A stretch of 64,000 nucleotides of DNA from JACRPH01 sp041665465 (GCA_041665465.1 JBAYIU010000001.1:1488001-1552000); one strand, 5' to 3'; shown: positions 34,242-44,137, counted from the first letter of the stretch. Notes: generated from the sequence alone by a model not told the origin. Program-made: numbers and translations.

Positions 34242-34781
34242 ATGACTCTATCTCTTGTTGATGAAAATACTTGGTTTGGTGCTACTACTAGACCTTGGGA
34301 TGCACCTAAGCCAGTCGAATATTCTCATTATGCTGCAGTTGAACCCTCAGCAGATCTAACTGCTCGTCTTTTCCAAGGAAGGGGCAGAGAAGATGATTGG
34401 GAAGTCGCTGCTGTTAGTGATTATGTTGATCTTCCTGAAATTTGTCATCATGCTTATCATCTTGTATCTCAACAACTAGAAAGAGAACATTACGGAAAAA
34501 GAGCAGTAGTGGTTTGTTCATTATACTGTCAAGACAGAAAAGATCACATCTACGTTACTTCTGAACTATCTAAAAATCCAAGATTTGAGGAAGTAGTGAA
34601 AGGGATTGCCAGAGAGATGAATATTCCTATTGGAGAGGAAGTTGCTCTTACTAATGGGAGAAGTTGGTACTGTGCTTTATTTATCGGCAGAGATGATGAT
34701 GATCCCGAAGAGTTATGGATGCGATATCGACCAAAGTTTAGGTTACGTCCATTAAGTGCTAAGGACGCTTTCAGATCATAA
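34242..34781 (+). CDS. Hypothetical protein
   Basis: No family recognised. The 179-residue soluble protein has beta-like segments (RAVVVCSLYCQDRKDHIYVT) and a charged C-terminus. It lies eleven bases after the preceding orphan gene and the two are probably co-transcribed. It is convergent with the magnesium-ATPase gene. Confidence 0.55.
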   Translation: MTLSLVDENTWFGATTRPWDAPKPVEYSHYAAVEPSADLTARLFQGRGREDDWEVAAVSDYVDLPEICHHAYHLVSQQLEREHYGKRAVVVCSLYCQDRKDHIYVTSELSKNPRFEEVVKGIAREMNIPIGEEVALTNGRSWYCALFIGRDDDDPEELWMRYRPKFRLRPLSAKDAFRS

Positions 34782-34818
34782 CTTCGCTTCTTTCCATAAC
34801 TTATTAAAGAATTCTCTT

Positions 34819-37344
34819 TCAGAAATCATACTTCTTATAGAACCACTTCTTGACCAATTCTACCATTACGAAGTATATCAATACAACTGCTCCAATAATC
34901 AATAGCACAAACCAAGGAAGTGGTTCAAACTCAAAGAACTTGCCAATAAAGGTGTAAGGGATGATCCATCCGATAGCTACAGCAACAATGGTACTAATCA
35001 ACAGCCATTTGCTAGCAGTACTTTGCATGAATGGGATTCTTTTAGTTCTAATAAAGTGAATAATCAACGTCTGTGTAGCTAAGGATTCGATAAACCAACC
35101 GGTATGAAATCCTGCTTCGCTAGTCTTCAATACTAACCATAACAATAAAAAGGTAATGATGTCAAACAAGGAACTTATCGGACCAAAGATGAGCATAAAT
35201 CTTTTGATGAATTTAATATTCCATCGTTTTGGTTTAACCATATATTCTTTATCTACACTATCAAAAGGGATTGTAACTTGAGAGAAATCATAAATAAAGT
35301 TATTTAATATTATTTGAATCGGGAGCATAGGTAAGAAAGGCAGGAATAATACTGCTACTGCTACCGAGAACATATTCCCAAAGTTTGAACTAAGCCCCAT
35401 CAGGATATACTTGATAGTGTTTCCAAACGTTTTTCTTCCTTCCATGATTCCTTCATGTAACTCTTTCAAACTTTTATGGGTAAGAACGATATCTGCAGAT
35501 TCTTTAGCTACATCTACTGCACTAGAAACAGAAATTCCAATATCTGCTATATTCAAAGCAGGAGCATCGTTTATTCCATCACCTAAATATCCCACCACAT
35601 GTTTTTTGTTGCGTAAAGCTTGAATGATTCTACTTTTTTGTTGTGGGGAGAATCTGGCAAAGATAGTAACATTTTCAACCTTATTCTCTAAGGCTTTGTC
35701 ACTGATGGAGTCAATTTCATATCCTAACAACACTCCCTTAACTTTTAATCCAATCTCTTGACAAACTTTTTTGGTCACTAATTCATTATCTCCCGTAAGT
35801 ATCTTAACCTCGATTCCATTCTTTTGCATGTCTTTGATAACTTCAGAAACATCTTTCTTTGGCGGGTCAAAGAAAGCAGCAAATCCAACGATAGTCATGT
35901 TAGACTCATCTTCCTTTTCAAACTCAAACTTTCGGTGAGGAATCTCTTTAATTGCAATCGCTAAAACTCGGTATCCCTGTTCACTTAGGAAATGGTATTG
36001 TCTCGTAATTTTATCTAGATTGTTAGCATTTATCTTTTCTTTTTTGTTTCCAGAATGATAATATGAGCAAACCTTGAATACTTCTTCTGGTGCTCCTTTA
36101 GTAATCAAAATCTCTTTCTCGCCTTTACTCACCGCTACACTCATCCTTTTACGAATAAAGTCAAAAGGGATTTCATCGATCTTTTTAAATTCATTAACGT
36201 TAACTTTACGGAAATTAACTAGCGCATCGTCTAAAGGATTTTTAATCCCGGAATGGAAGGAACTATTAAGGTAAGCGTAAAGAAGTACCTTTTCATCATG
36301 TTTCCCTTGCACATCCATATATTTGACTAATCTAATCTTATCTTCTGTAAGGGTTCCGGTTTTATCTGTACATAAGATATCCATACTTCCAAAATTAGAA
36401 ATACAAGATAATTTCTTGACAATTGTTCCTTTCTTGGCCATTTCGATTGATCCTCTGGCCATGGTTACGGACATAATCATCGGTAATAATTCTGGAGTTA
36501 GGCCTACTGCGACAGCTAGAGAGAACATGAACGATTCTAATAAATTCTGTTTAAAGAGGGCGTTGAAGAGGAAAATTAATATTACCAAGAATAGGGTGGA
36601 TTTCATAATCAGGTAACCAAAATCTTTGATGCCATGTTCAAATTCGGTTTCTAAGTTTGTTTTACTAATGGTCTTGGCAATCTTTCCAAACTCGGTTTTC
36701 ATACCTGTTTTAACGATGATAGCAGTAGCATTTCCACTCACTACGCTAGTGCCCATGAACAACATGTTAACTTGGTCGATAAGAGATTTCTTCCCAATAA
36801 TTCTCGGTTCTTTTTTCTCACTAGGATAAGATTCTCCAGTAAGAACGGACTGGTTTACAAAGAGATACTTGGCAGTGAGAAGACGGCAATCTGCTGGAAC
36901 CATATTTCCTGGGTTAAGTTCGATGATATCTCCTGGACAAAGTTCTTCTAAATGAACTTCTTTTTTCTTTCCATCTCTCCAAACGAGAGCTTTGGCTTTA
37001 ACGGTTAATTTTAGTTTTTCTGCCGCTTTTTGGGCATTGTGTTCTAAAAAGAAGTTTAAAACCACGCTCAGGACAACCATCAATCCAATAATGATCGCAC
37101 TAGAAGTTTGATGTAGGAAGGCAGAAATTCCGGCTACGATAATTAATAATAGAACTAAGGGGCTTTTGAAGTTCGAAAGCAGTTCTAACAAGATGTTTAG
37201 TTCTTTCTTTTCTTCGATGGAATTTTTTCCATATTGTTTTAATCTAGCTTTAACTTCAATTGAAGATAAGCCTTGTGAAGAAGAGTTTAGATCTTTGATT
37301 ACTTGAGAAACATCTTTCTGGTAAACTTCACCTCTTTCAGACAT
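34819..37344 (-). CDS. mgtA: Magnesium-transporting P-type ATPase (MgtA type)
   Basis: P-type ATPase that imports Mg2+ using ATP. The actuator motif FVNQSVLTGES, the phosphorylation site ILCTDKTGTLTED, the nucleotide-binding KGAPEEVF and the hinge GYLGDGINDAPAL are all intact. The phrase HSGIKNPLDDALV and the LTPELLPMIMSVTMARG membrane helix are typical of the MgtA/P3B group. At 841 residues it is slightly shorter than bacterial MgtA, mainly at the N-terminus. About ten membrane helices are visible. No MgtC or mgtL-like leader is seen. It is a single-gene unit facing away from the nuclease-like gene at 37454. Confidence 0.92.
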   Translation of the reverse strand: MSERGEVYQKDVSQVIKDLNSSSQGLSSIEVKARLKQYGKNSIEEKKELNILLELLSNFKSPLVLLLIIVAGISAFLHQTSSAIIIGLMVVLSVVLNFFLEHNAQKAAEKLKLTVKAKALVWRDGKKKEVHLEELCPGDIIELNPGNMVPADCRLLTAKYLFVNQSVLTGESYPSEKKEPRIIGKKSLIDQVNMLFMGTSVVSGNATAIIVKTGMKTEFGKIAKTISKTNLETEFEHGIKDFGYLIMKSTLFLVILIFLFNALFKQNLLESFMFSLAVAVGLTPELLPMIMSVTMARGSIEMAKKGTIVKKLSCISNFGSMDILCTDKTGTLTEDKIRLVKYMDVQGKHDEKVLLYAYLNSSFHSGIKNPLDDALVNFRKVNVNEFKKIDEIPFDFIRKRMSVAVSKGEKEILITKGAPEEVFKVCSYYHSGNKKEKINANNLDKITRQYHFLSEQGYRVLAIAIKEIPHRKFEFEKEDESNMTIVGFAAFFDPPKKDVSEVIKDMQKNGIEVKILTGDNELVTKKVCQEIGLKVKGVLLGYEIDSISDKALENKVENVTIFARFSPQQKSRIIQALRNKKHVVGYLGDGINDAPALNIADIGISVSSAVDVAKESADIVLTHKSLKELHEGIMEGRKTFGNTIKYILMGLSSNFGNMFSVAVAVLFLPFLPMLPIQIILNNFIYDFSQVTIPFDSVDKEYMVKPKRWNIKFIKRFMLIFGPISSLFDIITFLLLWLVLKTSEAGFHTGWFIESLATQTLIIHFIRTKRIPFMQSTASKWLLISTIVAVAIGWIIPYTFIGKFFEFEPLPWFVLLIIGAVVLIYFVMVELVKKWFYKKYDF

Positions 37345-37453
37345 ATTCTATAGTATATATTAAGGATTTATATGCCTTTTTGTTCGTATGTGGGTTAGAT
37401 TTAACTTTTCTAGAAGAGAAAAGGTTAAATAACCTGTTTTACTCTTAATTTCT

Positions 37454-38404
37454 GTGTTTCCTAACTTATCTGCTGAACTTCGTAAACTCCTCTCTTCTTT
37501 TCCTAAAGAAGATAAGATTATCTTTAATGGTAAGCAGATTCAGATTGATCCCAGTAATTTTATCTCTTTACTTGCAGCTAATTCTTCTGCTAAGATTGCT
37601 TTCGTAGATGGAGGACAAGCAGAAATCCTTTCCGCAGGTAATTTCTGCCTTAGTTTTATCAGAGTCTTTGCTCAAGTGTTTGATGGAGAAAAGAAAACAG
37701 AGTTCTTTAAACGAGAGTTCTATCTACTTACTTCTGCCAGTTGGAAGAATGATGATCTTTATTATTCTAGCAAGATCTTTCCAATATTGGAAGAGACATT
37801 AATTTCAGAAGAAGACTTGCTTCTTTCTTCCAATGATGCTTCTCTTAAGAGTGGGATAGAAAGAGCAGCTCCTAGTAAGATTACCAATTTAGCTAGAAGA
37901 TTCTCTGAACTGGCTTTGGCTGCTGAGTTGCAATCCAAATGTGATTATGTAGTTCTGGATGGGACGTTAGATAAGACCTATACTCACGAAGAAAAGTATC
38001 TTAAGCTGCTTTCTTCTAATGTGTGTTCTCTAGCTAAAAGTTCTTCTTTGTTTACAGTTTCAGGAAATTCTCCAGTTGTTCTCTTAAGTAAACTTGGTCC
38101 ATTTAGTTGCTGGAGGTATTTCTTAGAAAATCAGACTTACTTTGTTAAATTACATGAACGAGCTAAGCACGTTTTTAGATTTGAAGGTAATCCTGACGTT
38201 CTTCCTCATTTAATCCATAACTCTCACGACGCTCTATTCTTAGGCTATCCTTATGGTTTAATCTTAGCCGATCAGTTTGCCAGAGTTTCTAATGAGGAAA
38301 GAAGTTCTTTAAGGATGAATTTATTGTTGAAAGCAGAGAATAAAGATGTTCTAAAATATTTATCTTCTAGCGATGCTCATGCTATATTAGACAACTTAGG
38401 TTAA
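37454..38404 (+). CDS. NurA-like nuclease-domain protein
   Basis: The 316-residue protein resembles NurA, the archaeal 5'-3' nuclease that works with HerA in DNA-end resection. IAFVDGGQAEIL near residue 65 and YVVLDGTLDKTYT near 190 match the two D-G acidic motifs of the family, and VVLLSKLGPF resembles its later lysine-bearing strand. No HerA ATPase gene lies nearby. The start is a GTG without clear ribosome site. The stop shares the palindrome TTAA with the stop of the convergent HTH_10 gene. I rate the assignment as probable, not certain. Confidence 0.5.
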   Translation: MFPNLSAELRKLLSSFPKEDKIIFNGKQIQIDPSNFISLLAANSSAKIAFVDGGQAEILSAGNFCLSFIRVFAQVFDGEKKTEFFKREFYLLTSASWKNDDLYYSSKIFPILEETLISEEDLLLSSNDASLKSGIERAAPSKITNLARRFSELALAAELQSKCDYVVLDGTLDKTYTHEEKYLKLLSSNVCSLAKSSSLFTVSGNSPVVLLSKLGPFSCWRYFLENQTYFVKLHERAKHVFRFEGNPDVLPHLIHNSHDALFLGYPYGLILADQFARVSNEERSSLRMNLLLKAENKDVLKYLSSSDAHAILDNLG

Positions 38405-39075
38405 CTTCCATTAATCATTCTGGCATTTCCTACCAAGAAAGGCATTAACTTCTTTTCTGCTATCCTTAAATGATTCTGATAAGTGGACTTAGATACTTTC
38501 ATAATTCTGGCTAACATCTCTTGTTCTATATGTCGAGGATAATCATAATATCCATTGCTTTCAGCTAAAGAAATCGCTTGTAATTGTTTATCTGTGAGTT
38601 GAGTGGCAATATGTGGCAAATAGATGTCTGCTACTTTCTCCCTCTTTAACTTCAACAACTCTCCTTCCATATGTTTCTTAGCCATATCAATGAACTTTTG
38701 TATCTCCTTACGGTCCCAACTACCAATCTCATAAACCTCATGACCATCAGAAGTATTAATGTCTGGTTTGAGAAAAAAGATCTTTGGATTGTAAAACTGA
38801 ATTAAGTGTTTATTCTTGTTTGGCTCTTTAACTAAAGTAAAAAACATCCCTCCTGCTTGCTCAAACTTAATAATCCGCTTGTCTTTCTTAACTTCGTTAA
38901 TGAAAGCCTTCTTTTTATCTTCTTCTCCTCGGGGGATATGCATAATGTTAAAGTAAAGAAAATTCTTATCAGAGTAGTAACCTAGCCCGTAAACCAAGTT
39001 AGTAATACCATATTTTTTGGTCAGTTGGCTGGTGATGCAGTCTTTGTGAACTAATCTAATTTTGGCTACCCACAT
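38401..39075 (-). CDS. HTH_10 (bacterio-opsin-activator-type) regulator
   Basis: The C-terminal 60 residues hold the HTH_10 signature: LTDKQLQAISLAESNGYYDYPRHIEQEMLARIMKVSKSTYQNHLRIAEKKL, read in segments, with the characteristic GYYD-Y-P-R. The first 150 residues are a mixed alpha/beta sensor domain with no family recognised (many Lys and aromatic residues). It is a single gene, 45 bases from the methyltransferase gene on the same strand. Targets are unknown. Confidence 0.82.
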   Translation of the reverse strand: MWVAKIRLVHKDCITSQLTKKYGITNLVYGLGYYSDKNFLYFNIMHIPRGEEDKKKAFINEVKKDKRIIKFEQAGGMFFTLVKEPNKNKHLIQFYNPKIFFLKPDINTSDGHEVYEIGSWDRKEIQKFIDMAKKHMEGELLKLKREKVADIYLPHIATQLTDKQLQAISLAESNGYYDYPRHIEQEMLARIMKVSKSTYQNHLRIAEKKLMPFLVGNARMINGS

Positions 39076-39120
39076 CGCTATCGCTAAAGAAAATAGCTAA
39101 GGATATATAAATTTACTCGT

Positions 39121-39777
39121 TCAGGTACGTGTTTTCCTAGCTAAATACAAACTAAACGGGCCTTCCCTAGCGATAACTTCTGGGTTCATTCCTAATTGGC
39201 TGATGAGAGCAATTTCCTCTTCCAAAGTTCTGAAATGATCTACTTTCTGTGATTCTTGCATCCATTCATCAAAAGAATAATCTGGTTCGAGATTTTTTCT
39301 CAGGTACTGCCAATATTTTTGTTGGGTTGATCCTTCTTTAGCTTGGTGCATTTCTAATTGTAAGAATAGTCCTCCTCTGGGTAAAGCTGAGGCAATTTTC
39401 TCAAAACTCTCTTGCCAGTTGCCGTTAAGATGGTGTAAAGTTAGAGAAGCTAGATAAATATCTGCTTTAGGAAAATCTAAATCGGGAATTTCTGCTCGGA
39501 CTAGTTCTACTTTACTTCCTAACCTTTCTCGAGCATAATCTAAAGAAGAGGTTTCATGGTCAATTCCAATCAATCTCACTTCTCTTCTTTCTTGGGTTAA
39601 GAAACGTTCTTCTAAATTTCCGGTGCCGCAACCGAGATTAACCAGACAAGGAACATGTCCATTTATGGGAAGATTTTCTCTTGCTGTTCTAACCATGAGA
39701 TCATTAAATTGGTGGTATTGTGGGAATAAGGTAGAAATGTAATGATTGTATTCTGGTGGAAGAATCTTGCGATGCAT
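39121..39777 (-). CDS. SAM-dependent methyltransferase
   Basis: Class I methyltransferase. VNLGCGTGNLEERF is the SAM-binding glycine loop, and it is followed by LIGIDHETSSLDYARERL (acidic residue binding the ribose), ADIYLASLTLHHLNG and a GGLFLQLEMHQ strand, all in the usual order. The substrate is not indicated. The TTG at 39804 would add nine residues; the ATG at 39777 is preferred because the motif spacing is normal there, but neither start has a ribosome site. Confidence 0.82.
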   Translation of the reverse strand: MHRKILPPEYNHYISTLFPQYHQFNDLMVRTARENLPINGHVPCLVNLGCGTGNLEERFLTQERREVRLIGIDHETSSLDYARERLGSKVELVRAEIPDLDFPKADIYLASLTLHHLNGNWQESFEKIASALPRGGLFLQLEMHQAKEGSTQQKYWQYLRKNLEPDYSFDEWMQESQKVDHFRTLEEEIALISQLGMNPEVIAREGPFSLYLARKTRT

Positions 39778-39879
39778 AACTCGCGTTACTTCTAATTTTA
39801 ACAATTACTTTTATGCGGTGTAGAATGGGCGTTCGGAAGTGGGCGTACTGGAACGAGTCGAATTTGAAGAAAGTTTTAA

Positions 39880-41112
39880 TTAAACTCTTTTGATAAACGC
39901 TTTTCTTCCGTCTGCCACGACATGAAGATTGATGTATTGATTCTCTCCTGTTTCTTTTGCTTTTTCCTCCATTTTATCAAGTTCTTCTCGAGGGAGCATT
40001 CTTTTAATATCTTCATAATTCATAAAAACAGAAACCTTCGGTTTAAACCATAAAGATCTAGATACGTGTCGATTAACAATGCCATTAAATCTCTCCCCAG
40101 TTCTTCCACTATTAATAATATGAAGATATCTTCTTCGGCTCATGATCTCGTTCATAACATGATCCATCGGCTCGTTAAGTGATCCCTCTTCTAAATCATC
40201 AACTTGCCATTTCCACTTTCCTCTTTCAAATGCCTTAATTCTTCTTAATCCTTCGGGAGGATTATCTGCCGCATAAGCAACAACAACTTTACATGTCTTT
40301 CCCCCTGGTGGAGTTGCTCCTCGGAGATAATATGAAGGTATAATTCCCTCCTCAAATCTACCCATTTCTTCTAACTTAAAGGTTGACACTTCAAAATCTC
40401 GAGTGCGATGATATTGTAAGGAATAGTTTTCAACTTTACTCCCCACTATTCTCGTCTGAAATTCCATGGTGGGACAATGATGAGAATCAAACTGACCTAA
40501 ATTTCTAATTCTCTCATATAGTTCAATTAGGTTATCTAAATCGTTAATAACTGCTAATGGGGCTCCATTACCATTTCCGTTCCTTATTACTTGTGAATAT
40601 TCTCTAATACATTTCTTCTCCACAACAATATACTGCTCTAGGTTCTCCTTAGTTTCTCTATCATCATAAGTAGCAGTAATATGATATCTATCCGGAAGGG
40701 CTGAATCTGCCGTAACTGTTCTGTTAAATCCTTCAATCAGTTCCCAATAAGAAAGACTAAATTGACTCATGAATTCTTTTTTGTCTAGACCCAATATCTC
40801 GGCATGATGTTCTAGCCAGATATGAGAATAACCCCATCTTTCTGCAGCTATCCCTTGTTTTAGTTCTTCTTCATCAATTATTTCAGGATGTTTAATTAAA
40901 AGGTCTTTAGGTATGTAAATCAGATCAGAAGATCCTGCATAATCTTGAGGATGTTCACTTCTGGCCATAATTGGAAGTCCAGATGCTCTGGCTTCTTTGA
41001 GAGTAGAAAAGCGTCTAGGAACAAGGACTCCATTCGCTTCAAGATAATCTCCCATAGATATTTTTGGTTGTCCTTGTAATAATTCTGGATGTTCTAAGAA
41101 AGTGTCAGTCAT
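39880..41112 (-). CDS. PEP-synthase/PPDK-type ATP-grasp-like protein
   Basis: A 410-residue distant relative of the protein at 11897. GLPIMARSEHPQDYAGSSDLIYIP corresponds to that protein's PVIVRGSHPNDLHGYIDVIP, and MEFQTRIVGSKVENYSLQYHRTRDFE corresponds to the family's Q-x-R-P end. The phosphohistidine domain of PEP synthase is absent. The Q-x-R-P motif here is Y-H-R-T-R, so the nucleotide site may be altered. It overlaps a small gene upstream by four bases (ATGA), which suggests a functional pair. A different ATP-using reaction is likely; substrate unknown. Confidence 0.45.
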   Translation of the reverse strand: MTDTFLEHPELLQGQPKISMGDYLEANGVLVPRRFSTLKEARASGLPIMARSEHPQDYAGSSDLIYIPKDLLIKHPEIIDEEELKQGIAAERWGYSHIWLEHHAEILGLDKKEFMSQFSLSYWELIEGFNRTVTADSALPDRYHITATYDDRETKENLEQYIVVEKKCIREYSQVIRNGNGNGAPLAVINDLDNLIELYERIRNLGQFDSHHCPTMEFQTRIVGSKVENYSLQYHRTRDFEVSTFKLEEMGRFEEGIIPSYYLRGATPPGGKTCKVVVAYAADNPPEGLRRIKAFERGKWKWQVDDLEEGSLNEPMDHVMNEIMSRRRYLHIINSGRTGERFNGIVNRHVSRSLWFKPKVSVFMNYEDIKRMLPREELDKMEEKAKETGENQYINLHVVADGRKAFIKRV

Positions 41113-41498
41113 TTTCTACCTAACAATTTTTCTCTAAAAACATCTAAGAGTCGGTCTTCCAGAGGAAACTGAACCACATTGAATAACCCTTGATAATCAC
41201 GAGCAATAATCTGATCTCCTTCTTCGAAAGGGTATTTCTTAGAAACGGAATAAGCTAGTCGAGTTACCTTGTTTTTATCTACTGTGGGCTTGTATTCTTT
41301 GGTAAAATATCCTTCCAGTGTACATTTAGGTAATCCTATCGATCTAATCCCTATTAATTTGTCATTTTCATCTTTAATCTGACAAATGAGGCTGTGATAA
41401 TCAGCATAAGGTATGGATTTGTCCTTAACAATCTCTTCTGCTTCTTCTCTACTAACACTTTCTCTTCTGATACTATGATATACATCAAATGTTTTCAT
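41109..41498 (-). CDS. Hypothetical protein paired with the PPDK-like gene
   Basis: No family recognised. The 129-residue soluble protein is mixed alpha/beta, ends in a basic helix (RLLDVFREKLLGRK) and contains two cysteines (SLICQI, PKCTLEG). Its stop overlaps the start of the PPDK-like gene by four bases, so the pair is translationally coupled. No motif that names a function is seen. Confidence 0.6.
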   Translation of the reverse strand: MKTFDVYHSIRRESVSREEAEEIVKDKSIPYADYHSLICQIKDENDKLIGIRSIGLPKCTLEGYFTKEYKPTVDKNKVTRLAYSVSKKYPFEEGDQIIARDYQGLFNVVQFPLEDRLLDVFREKLLGRK

Positions 41499-41593
41499 AA
41501 GACTCTTTAACTACTGCTTAAATATAACCCCTAGTCCTCCTTTTAAGGATTACAATAGAAATATTTTTAAATCGCCCTCATATTAAGATAAAA

Positions 41594-42307
41594 ATGGACA
41601 CTACTCATTTAGAAAAACTCGGCTTAACCAGGAACGAATCTGTTGTATATATCTCGTTACTAAAGTTAGGTTCAACTTCTGCTCAACATCTAATCAAAGA
41701 ATCAGAACTTCATCGTTCTAGGGTCTATGATGCTCTCGAATCTCTGCAAAGAAAAGGTCTTGCTAGCCACGTGGTGAAGGATTTTAAAAAATACTTCCAA
41801 GCAGTAGATCCCTCTCAACTGTTAAAATATCTAGATGAACAGAAAGAACACCTTAAGGAGATTCTTCCTGAGTTAGAAGGTATCAAAGGGATGAAGAAAG
41901 AAGAGATAAGTGCCACTATTTACAAAGGTAGAGAGGGGCTAAAAACAATTCATTCAGAAATGTTAAGAGAAGGGAAAGATGTGCGAGTATTGGGGGCTAA
42001 AGGATTAATCTTCTCTGAATTGAAATATTTCATGCCTAACTTTGAAAGAGAAAGAATAAAAAAGAAAATGCGTTGGATCTGTCTTTGGGATAAGAAGGGT
42101 GTGGAGAACAGAAGAAAAAAAGATTCCTTTGTTAAAGGAAAGACTCTTCCTTCTGGATCAGAATCAAACGGCGTGGTTAATATCTTTGGAGACAAAGTCG
42201 CGATTGTTTTGTGGAAAGAACTCTATCCTACGGGATTTATGATTGATAACAAAGATATCGCTGATGCTTTTAGGAAATGGTTTGAGTTAATCCTGAAGAG
42301 AAGATAA
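41594..42307 (+). CDS. TrmB-family transcriptional regulator
   Basis: A 237-residue regulator with the winged helix LEKLGLTRNESVVYISLLKLGSTSAQHLIKESELHRSRVYDALESLQRKGLA (read in segments), followed by a coiled-coil linker and an effector domain with SATIYKGREGLKTIHSEML. It lacks the large maltose-binding part of TrmB proper. It resembles the regulator at 31222 in layout. It is divergent from the coupled pair at 39880-41498 with a 95-base gap, so that pair is a reasonable target, but this is inference. Confidence 0.85.
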   Translation: MDTTHLEKLGLTRNESVVYISLLKLGSTSAQHLIKESELHRSRVYDALESLQRKGLASHVVKDFKKYFQAVDPSQLLKYLDEQKEHLKEILPELEGIKGMKKEEISATIYKGREGLKTIHSEMLREGKDVRVLGAKGLIFSELKYFMPNFERERIKKKMRWICLWDKKGVENRRKKDSFVKGKTLPSGSESNGVVNIFGDKVAIVLWKELYPTGFMIDNKDIADAFRKWFELILKRR

Positions 42308-42332
42308 TCAGGATGGAAGTATGAAGAAGGAG

Positions 42333-42941
42333 TTATCTCCCATCAAAACGCTTTACTTTTGGACTTTCTACTTTAAATCCGTATCGTTCTAATTCTGCCA
42401 GAGCAGCTTCATTTGAACCGATACGATTAAAGAGGGCTGAGAAACTCATTTCTTCGCTCGGAGAATCCATCAATTGTTCTAATCCATGATAAAACCATCT
42501 TAAAGCAATATCTTTAATAGTTTGTCTATCTAGTAGAGATAATCCTTCATCTTTAATAACTCCATAAAGATTTTTTACTGCCTCTCCTCTGTAATAGGAG
42601 ATATCTATTTTTGAAAAATGATATAATTGAAGAGTTACTTCTCCTCTTTGAATTTTAAAACCAGTTGGGTCATTATTCCAATAATATTCTTGCTCTATTT
42701 TAATTATCTCGGGAACGTCATCTTCATAACTAACTGGCAAACGATAAGGGTTATTCTGATACCACTCTAACACTGCCATCTCGGTTGGTGTCTTTTGAAG
42801 AATTCTTCCTAATTTAGCGACTTGATTTAATGAAGCCCGAAATCTTATCTTTTCTGAGTTCCAAGGTCTTTCTAGAATAAAGGTATGTCTCTTAAGATTA
42901 CCCGTTCCATCATCTTTAACAATCCCATCTAAATTCATCAT
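42333..42941 (-). CDS. Hypothetical protein
   Basis: No family recognised. The 202-residue soluble protein is mixed alpha/beta, acidic, with no membrane segment. It is convergent with the TrmB gene and followed by the phospholipase D gene in the same direction about 70 bases upstream. Codon use is like its neighbours. Function unknown. Confidence 0.55.
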   Translation of the reverse strand: MMNLDGIVKDDGTGNLKRHTFILERPWNSEKIRFRASLNQVAKLGRILQKTPTEMAVLEWYQNNPYRLPVSYEDDVPEIIKIEQEYYWNNDPTGFKIQRGEVTLQLYHFSKIDISYYRGEAVKNLYGVIKDEGLSLLDRQTIKDIALRWFYHGLEQLMDSPSEEMSFSALFNRIGSNEAALAELERYGFKVESPKVKRFDGR

Positions 42942-43008
42942 TTATCCAGAACATCTATCTTTAAGACTAAAAAGTAAATCCTCTTTAAAATAATTGCTTA
43001 TAATTTAT

Positions 43009-44025
43009 CTATTCAACCTTACCCTCTACCCAAACCTTCTCAAATTCTTTCAAGAACTTAAAAGCAATCTCTCTGTCGTGGATAATCAAAATATTCTCAT
43101 CATTGCGAGTATCTCCTCCACCAGTAGGATTAAAGCTTCCGGTAATCACTGTAGAATTGTCGATGATAAATACTTTATGGTGCATAGTATTAGGATTACT
43201 GTCTTTTCTGGTCTCAATCCCGTTATTCACAAAACGAGCAAACTGTGAATCTTCAGTTACCATCCTGGTTTCCATCACACCCTTTACGATTAATCCTTCA
43301 CTGTGTTTCAACAATAACTCATTACCAATGCTTTCAGCAGTAAAAGAGAAAGTCATGAAATAGATCTCTTGTTTAGCTTTTTGTAATTCTGCTTTAACTC
43401 GTTCCTGACAATGATCTTCCGGACAGAAATAGTTTTCTACACTTATATTTCCGATTCTCAACTGGGGGTTAAGCACCAAATCTCCTTTCTTGAAAGTACC
43501 ATTCCACATCTCTTGGAATTCTTCTTCATAATTTTGTGCTAAAGCAGTAGATTCAATCAAAAGTAGGTTGTTGTTATTCTTCTTAGCACAGTTCTCAGTA
43601 GGATTCATTGATCCAGTGTATACTCTAACTCCGTCGATGATACAAAACTTATCATGCATTAAACCTGATCGATCTGTCCGGACAAAAGAATAATTGAATT
43701 CATATAAGTAATCGTTGTCAGTAACCATCTGAACTTCTAGTCCTTGCTGTTGTTTATCTAGAACTACAGTTTGTGCTGCTTTCAAATCAAATTCGTACAT
43801 GGCACAATGGATGGTGTTTTGAGCTGACTGTAAAAATTGTACTAAAGCCTGTTCACAATCCTCTTGTGGACAGAAGTATACTTGAATATTTCCGGGACTT
43901 TGCACAAAGGTTTTAGTTTCAGCAGTAGTTGCTCCGGTAATTCCTGTTTGAAGAGAAGATGAATATAAATATACACTTGTCACTAAAACTAATAATAATA
44001 AACTTATCACCACTTTTTTCTTCAT
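43009..44025 (-). CDS. Secreted phospholipase D-family protein
   Basis: The 338-residue protein opens with a Lys-rich signal or anchor segment (residues 1-25) and carries two H-x-K-x4-D motifs: MHDKFCIID with H124, K126 and D131, and MHHKVFIID with H282, K284 and D289. Each is followed by a G-S-x-N-P-T stretch, as in the PLD family of nucleases and phospholipases. The two halves resemble each other, including a YFCPxxxC pair before each motif. It is likely exported or anchored outside and could cleave nucleic acid or lipid; which one cannot be told. It is divergent from the surface LamG protein gene. Confidence 0.87.
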   Translation of the reverse strand: MKKKVVISLLLLVLVTSVYLYSSSLQTGITGATTAETKTFVQSPGNIQVYFCPQEDCEQALVQFLQSAQNTIHCAMYEFDLKAAQTVVLDKQQQGLEVQMVTDNDYLYEFNYSFVRTDRSGLMHDKFCIIDGVRVYTGSMNPTENCAKKNNNNLLLIESTALAQNYEEEFQEMWNGTFKKGDLVLNPQLRIGNISVENYFCPEDHCQERVKAELQKAKQEIYFMTFSFTAESIGNELLLKHSEGLIVKGVMETRMVTEDSQFARFVNNGIETRKDSNPNTMHHKVFIIDNSTVITGSFNPTGGGDTRNDENILIIHDREIAFKFLKEFEKVWVEGKVE

Positions 44026-44137
44026 GTAGATTAGAAATTATCTTTTATATAAAAGAGTTGTTAATCTGATTAACAACAATCGTATCTAGGCCGGGGAAAA
44101 AACGTAATATTTATATATCCTGATTAGATTGTTTTGA

